A DNA stretch of 64,000 bases from Volvariella volvacea V23 (taxonomy: Eukaryota > Basidiomycota > Agaricomycetes > Agaricales > Pluteaceae). Under the pieces are notes generated by a model. That model was given only the letters and a program-made list of their open reading frames with translations, searched no databases and was not told the origin of the DNA. The DNA is taken from NCBI GenBank assembly GCA_000349905.1, contig KB722766.1, positions 276,584-340,583 on the forward strand. The letters are read 5' to 3'. The first letter of the stretch is position 1. Each line of letters opens with the position of its first letter. The position numbers and the translations under genes were made by a program. This document shows, one piece after another, positions 57,013-64,000 of the stretch.

Positions 57013-60000
57013 ATGAACTCAAATACGTATCCCCAGTCCTACCCGGCAACCTCCCCCACAAATCCAACCGCGTCCAACCAGGCCATCAACCCCGCATTCC
57101 TGGGCAATTTCCAGAACCAGTCCGCGTCCTCGAATCCCAAGTTCCCTCAGATGTACGGCGCCTCGGCGAATGGCGGCGCCATTAATCCGTCTCAACTCAT
57201 GAACGGCATGGGCTCTGGCCTCGGAAACATGGGCATAAACTTCAACAACACCACCATCAGCCCTGCCCAACTACTGCAGCAGCAGCAGTCCAGTAATTCG
57301 ATGATGAACGGCGCCAACATGGGGCTCATGAACATGGGCATGATGAACGCCAGTGGCATGCCCTCTGCCGCTCTCGCTGGTGCTGCTGGCAACGGTATGC
57401 ACCAAACTGTCTCCCTGTCCAACTCCATGAGCTCTCCCGTCATCGGCATGAACCCATCGTCGCAGCAATCGCACCACAACATGGCTGCCGGCAATCCTGG
57501 CCTAATGGGCATGCACGGGAACATGGGAATGAACGGTATGGGCATGGGCAACATGGGAGGCATGAACGCCATGGCTGGTGGAATGGGCATGGGTGGAATC
57601 GGTCCTATGGGTCAGAATCCCGTTGGGAACATCGGCATGAGCCAGCCATCTAATCCGCCGATGGGAGCACAAAACATCCTCCCGATGCTGAGTGCTGCCG
57701 GCTACACTCGCGAGCAGTTCATGGCTATGAGTAATCAGGAGAAGCAGATCATCATGCAGAAGATAACGAGCATGCAGCATCACAGTCGCGAACATATATC
57801 CCATCCAGCTCAGCAGTCGCTGCATCTTCCTCCACAAGATATTATGCAAGCAATGATGTCTCGGGCGGGTGTCTCCGCTTCCGCTGTAAATTTCGATCGT
57901 CCATCTAGTTCTGCTTCTACACACTCCAATACCCCTGCTCAGCAGCCATCGCAGTCGTCTCCCGTATCGGCAGGCAGCAATCCCATGAACCCTCCGCCGA
58001 CTCCAATCCAACCATCTCAATCCCAACAGGGTTCTATGATGCCGCCGCCACTCACTCCCGCTCGACCGTCGACTGCACAGAGCCATTCCAGGCCCGGTAC
58101 ATCCATGTCCCATCACTCTCCTGGTGCATCTGGTGTGCCACGTCCGCCAAGTAGAGCTACACCAGCACCTGGCGGGGAGTTCAACGCCGCCAACGGTTTC
58201 CCAGGCAAGCCAAACTCTCAGCAAAGTCAAACCCAAAGCGGGCAGAATCCATACCCACAAGGTCAAGCGGCTGGTCAAGGGTCGCCGCCTCCAGAATCTC
58301 CTTACCGTGGCTCGAAGAGAAAGTTGGGAGCTACCGACGTTGTCGCTTCGCCGCGCATTGGTGGCAACATGGGCCCTCCGCAAAGTATACCACGAAGTAA
58401 TAGTGATTTAATGAACAATATACAAGGGATGGGAGGTGCTAATATGACTAATATGGGTATGACCCCGGCAAGCCTCGCGATGAACAACATGAACAATCTG
58501 GGAATGGGCATGAACATGGGCGGTATGAATCCCGGTGGTGGTATAGGAATAGGACTTGGCATGCCGGGGCAGATCAACGGGTTTATGGGCAATCAGACAC
58601 AGCAACCTTCCCAGTCACAACCTAATCCGCAGATGCTTCAGGCACAGAATCAGAACTCGATGCAGGCCGTTCTGCGAGCCCAAGCTCAGGCGAACCAGCA
58701 GCGTCAGTCGCCAAGACCTCAGAGTGCGAATGGGATGATGAATCCTAGTGCTATGAATATACCTGGTGGAATGGGTCAAGGCGGTCGAGCAGGCACTCCC
58801 GGGCCGTCTCGAGGACCATCGATGGACCTTAGCATGGGCATGAGTATGGGAGGGATGGGCATGGGAGGTATGGGTGGTGGAATAGGCATGGGCGGGACGG
58901 GTGACATGTCCATACACTTACCTCAGCAACATGGACCCCAAGGCGGGCAGTTCCACCCACCATCGCAAATCCAACCCAGCCACTCGCAAGGCACGCCACA
59001 AACGCCTGCAAGGCAGTCCTCGCTGCCGCCACAACAGCATCCTCAGCAGGGTATGGCTGGTCAAGGGATGCCCCAGAGCATGTCGCCGCAGCATTTCGCA
59101 CAACCGCCTAATTCGCAGCAACCCCAAGGCGCGAATCCGCTTCTCCAATCGCTTCATGGACCACAACACCACCACCACCAGCAGAACCAGCCGCCACAAC
59201 TCCGACAGTCGTCTCTTCCACCGACACCGTCTACGCCTATCGGCATGGGAGGCATGTCCATAACGTCCCAAGGGCTCCAGCAGCCTCAGATGCCACAGAG
59301 TCTGCCCATGGGCATGGGTGGTCAGAAGGGGATGATGGACGGACACAATCTGTCTGGTGCACATATAAAGTCGGAGATGAGGCCGGGCATCGTCCCCCCG
59401 GCGTCTGGTGGCGCACCGATGATATCATCGCCCGTCATCCCCGGCACCGGTCCCGCAACGCCCTCTGTTGGTGATGGTGTGCCTGTGAATGCTGGAACTG
59501 GAGCTGCAGGTGCAGCGGGTGCTGGGTCAGCTGCCGGACCGGGAACTCCTATGTCGATCACGCCATCCAATTCGACGGGTGGTGTTGCACAGGGCGGGGC
59601 CCCTGCGGCTACGAACGCTGCTGCCTCTTTGCCCGCGTCTGCAGCCAACGGCGTTGGTAGCGGTGTCCCCGGCGTTCCCTTGGGCGAGACAGAGAAGCTC
59701 ATCCCGCTAGGCGACGAGGAGATGGAGCAAGTCCAAGGGTGGCTGAAGCTCGACAAGGAGTACGATGGGCTGCTGACGAAGATGAAGGAGCGGATGACGG
59801 AGGAGATGCGGGAGGTGTTTGCGCCTGGCGGCCCGCACGCGGCGTGGTGGGAAAAGGGCAGTCGGGCGGTGAACCTCAACAAGTGGAGGGCGAGAGCGCC
59901 GCGGGAGGGGTTTGATGTGAGGTACCCGAGGCCTGCGAGGAGGGATAATGGGCAGAGGAGGAAGAATGGGAGGAGAGAGGGGTTGAGGCTGTAAGTGTTG

Positions 60001-63000
60001 TTCCATTTTCTTTTTTTAACATGCCGCCTTTGGCGGGATGGCTGTTTCTTTTGGGGGGTGGTTGGATACGAGGCTGATTTGAATGGTTTGTTCTTTTATA
60101 CAGGCCTCGAAAGTTAGACCCTGAGGAGGCCAACAAACCTGAGCAACTCGTACCGATACGCCTCGAATTCGATGTAGAACATCATAAGATGAGGGATACC
60201 TTCATTTGGAATTTAAATGGTGGGTTGTTGGTTCTTTGTATTCATCATACTATTCGACGGCACGACACGGGAGCGCGGTGGGGGTGCTCCGTGATGGCCT
60301 TTTTTTGCCTTTCAGGGGGTAAAGGTACCCCATTGCTGGGTTTCTCATTTTTGTCCTCTGATCGTGCTCGTATTCGTTTTAAAATGAGATCAATGGGTTC
60401 TAACGATCTCCTTTTTTTTTTTTTTCCGCAGATCCCGTGGTTACCCCGGAGATATTCGCACAAACGATCGTGGAGGATTATAACCTGGCACCGAATTATC
60501 ATGCAGTTATCACCAAATCCATTCAGGACCAACTGAGTGATTTCAAAGCGCATCACGTTAGTTACGACAATGATACAACCACGACGGCGATGACGACGAC
60601 GGGTGTCGGTCATACTGGTGGTGACAACGACGGGGACGATGAGTCCTCTAATAAGCAAGATGGCGAAATCACGAGTGCTAGTCCGTTGCACCGAGGACAG
60701 CTGGACGAGAGCAACGCAGCATGGTGGGAATCGTGGAGGAAGAAACTGCGGACTGAGAAGGGATATGTCAGAATCGGGAAACGACAAATTAGTAAGGGAC
60801 GGAAGAAAAGGAGGACACCAGGTGCAGCAACCGGCGGTGCAAAGTCTGACTCCGAGAGTAAGAAGGGTGGTGCAAACGCCGCTCTGGATAGCGAAAGCGA
60901 GGTGGATAGGGGAATGTCCTTGGAGGAGTTTGTGATTGACGAGTCGTTGATGCATGAAGAGATGCGCATTTTGATCAAGGTTGGTGGTTCTCCATTTGTG
61001 GGATCTGGCCGCGCGTCGTCTGACTTTTTGGTGCTTTTTCTTTTTCAGCTCGATGTTATTGTTGGTTCGATGAAGCTCGATGATCAATTTGAGTGGGACA
61101 TTGACAACTCGCATGCTTCTCCGGAAGGATTCGCGGAAGTTTACTGTCAAGAACTGGGTTTGGGTGGAGAATTCCAGTGGGTGTTCTTTTATTGGATTTT
61201 TGGTAAAAAGGAAGCGCTCTTACGCTAATTGCCATCTCCACAGGACTGCCATCGCACATAGCATCAGGGAACAGGTACACACGTATCAAAAGTCATTGTT
61301 CCTCGTTGGTCATCCGTTGGACGGGTCGGCTATACAGGACGATGACCTCCGATCTTCCTTCCTACCGAATTTGGTGTCTGGGGCCCGGCCGCTGGACCAA
61401 GTTCAGTCGTACACACCCACGCTCAATTATATGAGTGATGGCGAAATTGAGAGGACGGAGAAGGATCGCGAAAAGGACATCACCAAGCGCCGGAAACGTA
61501 ACATGCGTGGTAGAAGGGGCGTTGCTCTACCGGACCGTGAGCCTATCAGGACGTATCGTACCCCTGCAATTGGATTCCCAGAGTTGGACCCGGCCGCTTT
61601 GGCTCTGGCTGCTGCCGCCAGCGCACCAGTTTCGTCGAGGCGTGCGGCAGCAGCTGCGGCTACTCTGACTATTGCCAATATGGTTGCTTCGGAGAATAGA
61701 GAGCAGTTCTCACCTCAGATGATGACCGCTACTCTGCCCCAGCCTGCTCCTATCCCTGTTCCTCAGGTGATTGCGCCGCCCAAGGAGAAGAAGGAGAAGC
61801 CGAAGGGGTTGTTCAAGGCGCCGTCGTACCCCGACTCGGTGCTCCGTCCCCGTGCGCGCGTTGTCGCTCCAACGCCGTCTACGGCCGCCGATGTATCCAA
61901 GCTCCCTGCACCATTAGAGAATGACCCTCCGCCACCAACGGCCGTGCCTACCGTTATTCCTCCGGACAGCAGCAAGATGCAACCAAAAGTGAATCCAGCA
62001 AAGAGGGCGAGGGAGCTCGAGAGGGAAGCAAAGGAAAAGGAGTTTGTTGATGGACAGCACCCTAATTATATCGATGGGGTGTGGCATTGTTCGAACTGTG
62101 GCTGCCCTGAGAGCATAGCAGTTGGCAGAAGGAAAGGCCCGTTGGGAGATAAATCACAATGTGGCACATGCGGTAAGTGGCGCCGTTTATATGGAGTGAT
62201 TCTTGTGATGAATTGATACTTACACGTCATCCATTGCGGGTCTTCTTTGGCCTTTTTCCCCTTCCCCCCCCCTCCCCTCCCCTCCTTTTTTCTCTTTTGG
62301 CCCTTTTATTCTTTCGGCTCTGCAGGCAAATTCTGGCATAGACATAGGAGACCGCGTCCGGTTGAATATAATTCGGATCCCGAATATCATAGCGGGCTAG
62401 CGAGAAAAGAAGCTGAGCTGGCCGCAAAAGCGAATGTGAAAAAGAAGGGCTCGGCCTTGAGGAATTCAACGGTTGCTGCTACCCCGGATGTGTCGGAACC
62501 CCAAACCCCAAGCAGGTCAAACGCGGGTGACGCTGCGACTGAAGCGAGACAGTCCCCACCCCCTCCGTTGGCACCTGAGGATGACGATAGACCAATGTCC
62601 CCTGTGTCGACGACGTCGAGCGCGTCAGAGTCGCCGCTTGCTCAGCGTGTCAAGGTTAATGGGCATTCGAATAGTGCAAGCACCGCGTCTGTAGGCAAGA
62701 ACCACGCCGAGGAATCGAAGAGTACGAGTGGTGGATCAGCGAGCGCGGGACCAACTTCGCAACCTACGTCGCGAGATGGTGCAACGTCGACTCCGGCTCG
62801 GGCACCAACTTCCAGCGCTGGGGTAGGCCCAAGCCCATCCAGGCCACCGGTACGTCGACGTAGTGAGTCACGATTATGAGCAACCTTTGCTTACGGGCCC
62901 GGGGATCTAGGCACCAGGATGGCTGCGGGAGGCAGTACAGAGTACAAAGGCAAAATACCCACATGACATATTCGAGTTGGTGTTACGAAAGGTTAATGGA

Positions 63001-63241
63001 CAAAGCGCATCAGAGTGGCGCATCAAGTGTCAAGACTGCCCAGGAAAGGTGTGTATATATAGTCCTTCTGGGAACCCTATTTTGACGATCGAGTGTGCTG
63101 ATTTGTGGTGCATAGCTTTATACTCCTGGCCCCGGTGAAACGCTGTTGAATTACGAAGTGCATCTGAAGAACCGACAACACAGGCAGCGTGTCTCGGAAC
63201 GCCTGGCTAAAATTACTGGTAATGCAAGTGAAGGGAATTGA
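57013..63241 (+). CDS. SNF5: SWI/SNF core subunit Snf5 with C-terminal GATA-type and U1-type zinc fingers
   Basis: Core subunit of SWI/SNF nucleosome remodellers. Eight exons: 57013-59990, 60104-60219, 60432-60979, 61049-61176, 61244-62172, 62326-62849, 62911-63048, 63116-63241; 1,828 aa, all phases consistent. Residues 1-950 are disordered and rich in Met, Gly, Asn, Gln, Pro, as in other fungal Snf5 activator-binding regions. The paired SNF5 repeats follow: RKLDPEEANKPEQLVPIRLE, FIWNLNDPVVTPEIFAQTIV, then LDVIVGSMKLDDQFEWDIDN, SPEGFAEVYCQELGLGGEFQ. An acidic/basic insert (about 1070-1210) separates them. A GATA-like finger (CSNCG...CGTCGKFWHRHRRPRP, from Cys1539) and a terminal C-x2-C-x18-H-x5-H finger (Cys1781, Cys1784, His1803, His1809) complete the protein. 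The start ATG is the first one before the Met/Asn-rich region; the frame stays open upstream without an ATG. Confidence 0.92.
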
Positions 63242-64000
63242 AGGAAGAGTGATGAGACGGAGATTCTAGAGGAACAATTGGTTTTTGATGGTCTCTGATT
63301 CTATTTTCCCCCCTCTCTCGATAGTCTGATGATATCCCGAACGGTTTCACTTTTGGTTCTCCTCTCAGTTTTATTTCAGACCTTTCCCTTTCTCTCCGCC
63401 CGTGTTCAATTTAATATATGATCTTCCATGATCATCCCATTCCCATCTCGTTTTGCAGCCCTTCCTTAAAAGTTTTGTTTCCTTTTCCTCTTCCTTTCTC
63501 TTTTTCAATTCTCTCTCTCCTGATCGATTGGGCCATTGTTCGCATTTATCGACCTTTGGCCGACTACTAGCTTGAATATATGTGCTGTTGTTTGTCTCCG
63601 TTAAAACCTGCTTTCTGTATTGTTATCTGCTTCGAATCTGTAACTACACAATCCCATGGATAATATCAATTTCTTTTCTATCCTCTTCATTCTTCGGTCC
63701 TAGGCCTGTCGCGGAAGACAGAGGCTGCAAGTGACGTTGTGCGAAGATGGCTATCATTGGGGGTGGATATAGATAGTTATCAGGCTCGCTCGGAGTTACT
63801 GGTATTTATGTCCGGGCGCTAGCGTCGGTCGTACGACCAAGTCATATTGTTTCGTGACTTTAGGTTAGCAAAGGTGGGTCGTCGGTCTTCAGTGACTTCA
63901 GTGACTCAGTTGTTTTCTCAGCCAGAACACGCGTCTTTCACGAGCTTGAAGAAGAAACATGGATTCCCAATCGAGCGGAATTTAATGAAGCGGAGTGGTT
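63242..64000. other. 3' flank of SNF5, no further gene
   Basis: Pyrimidine-rich 3' UTR sequence with TTTAATATATGATC near 63410 and several AT-rich stretches. No coding signal up to the window end. Confidence 0.45.

Overview
The window is nuclear DNA of a filamentous basidiomycete, most likely an Agaricomycete. Genes are split by many short introns (mostly 48-67 nt, GT...AG). The content fits this group: a multi-intron cytochrome P450, a NACHT-type NLR, lineage-specific F-box duplications, a Ste14-type prenylcysteine methyltransferase, a GH31 alpha-xylosidase and standard fungal housekeeping genes. All exon models were built by hand from reading-frame continuity and splice signals. Every listed model stays open and in phase across all its introns, except where a gap or decay is stated. 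No transcript data were available.

Layout. 1-1756: 3' part of the cleavage-stimulation factor CstF64 gene. 1757-3393: no gene recognised. 3394-5352: a ten-exon gene that appears to fuse an MDP-1-like HAD phosphatase domain to a protein-kinase-like domain; this is the best candidate for something undescribed. 5626-20077: one giant gene (more than 4,470 residues: PH domain, long low-complexity Ser/Thr/Pro/Gly tracts, an RS-rich patch, C-terminal coiled coil), interrupted by a 100-N assembly gap. 20411-23508 (-): alpha-xylosidase. 24075-25196 (-): a conserved-looking protein with a likely mitochondrial presequence. 25465-26345 (-): prenylcysteine carboxyl methyltransferase, followed by a decayed paralogue at 26895-27487 (-). 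28328-30091: basic, disordered, probably nuclear protein. 30934-33001 (-): RSC7/Swp82-type chromatin-remodelling subunit. 33952-35276: protein with a possible Rrn9-like motif. 36375-38988: NACHT NTPase. 39461-42402: Swa2/auxilin-type UBA-TPR-J-domain protein. 42763-46846: tandem pair of F-box proteins. 47080-49285 (-): cytochrome P450. 49940-50518 (-) and 50812-50946 (+): divergent QCR8 and OST4 mini-genes. 50947-57012: about 6 kb without a recognisable gene. 57013-63241: SNF5 with two C-terminal zinc fingers.

The housekeeping genes cover mRNA 3'-end formation, chromatin remodelling (RSC7, SNF5), clathrin uncoating, respiratory complex III and N-glycosylation. They alternate with fast-evolving accessory loci: the NACHT gene, the duplicated F-box genes, the duplicated methyltransferase, the P450 and the HAD-kinase gene. 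No tRNA, rRNA, CRISPR array or intact transposon was recognised. Three genes contain micro-exons of 9, 11 and 14 nt that automated annotation could easily miss.
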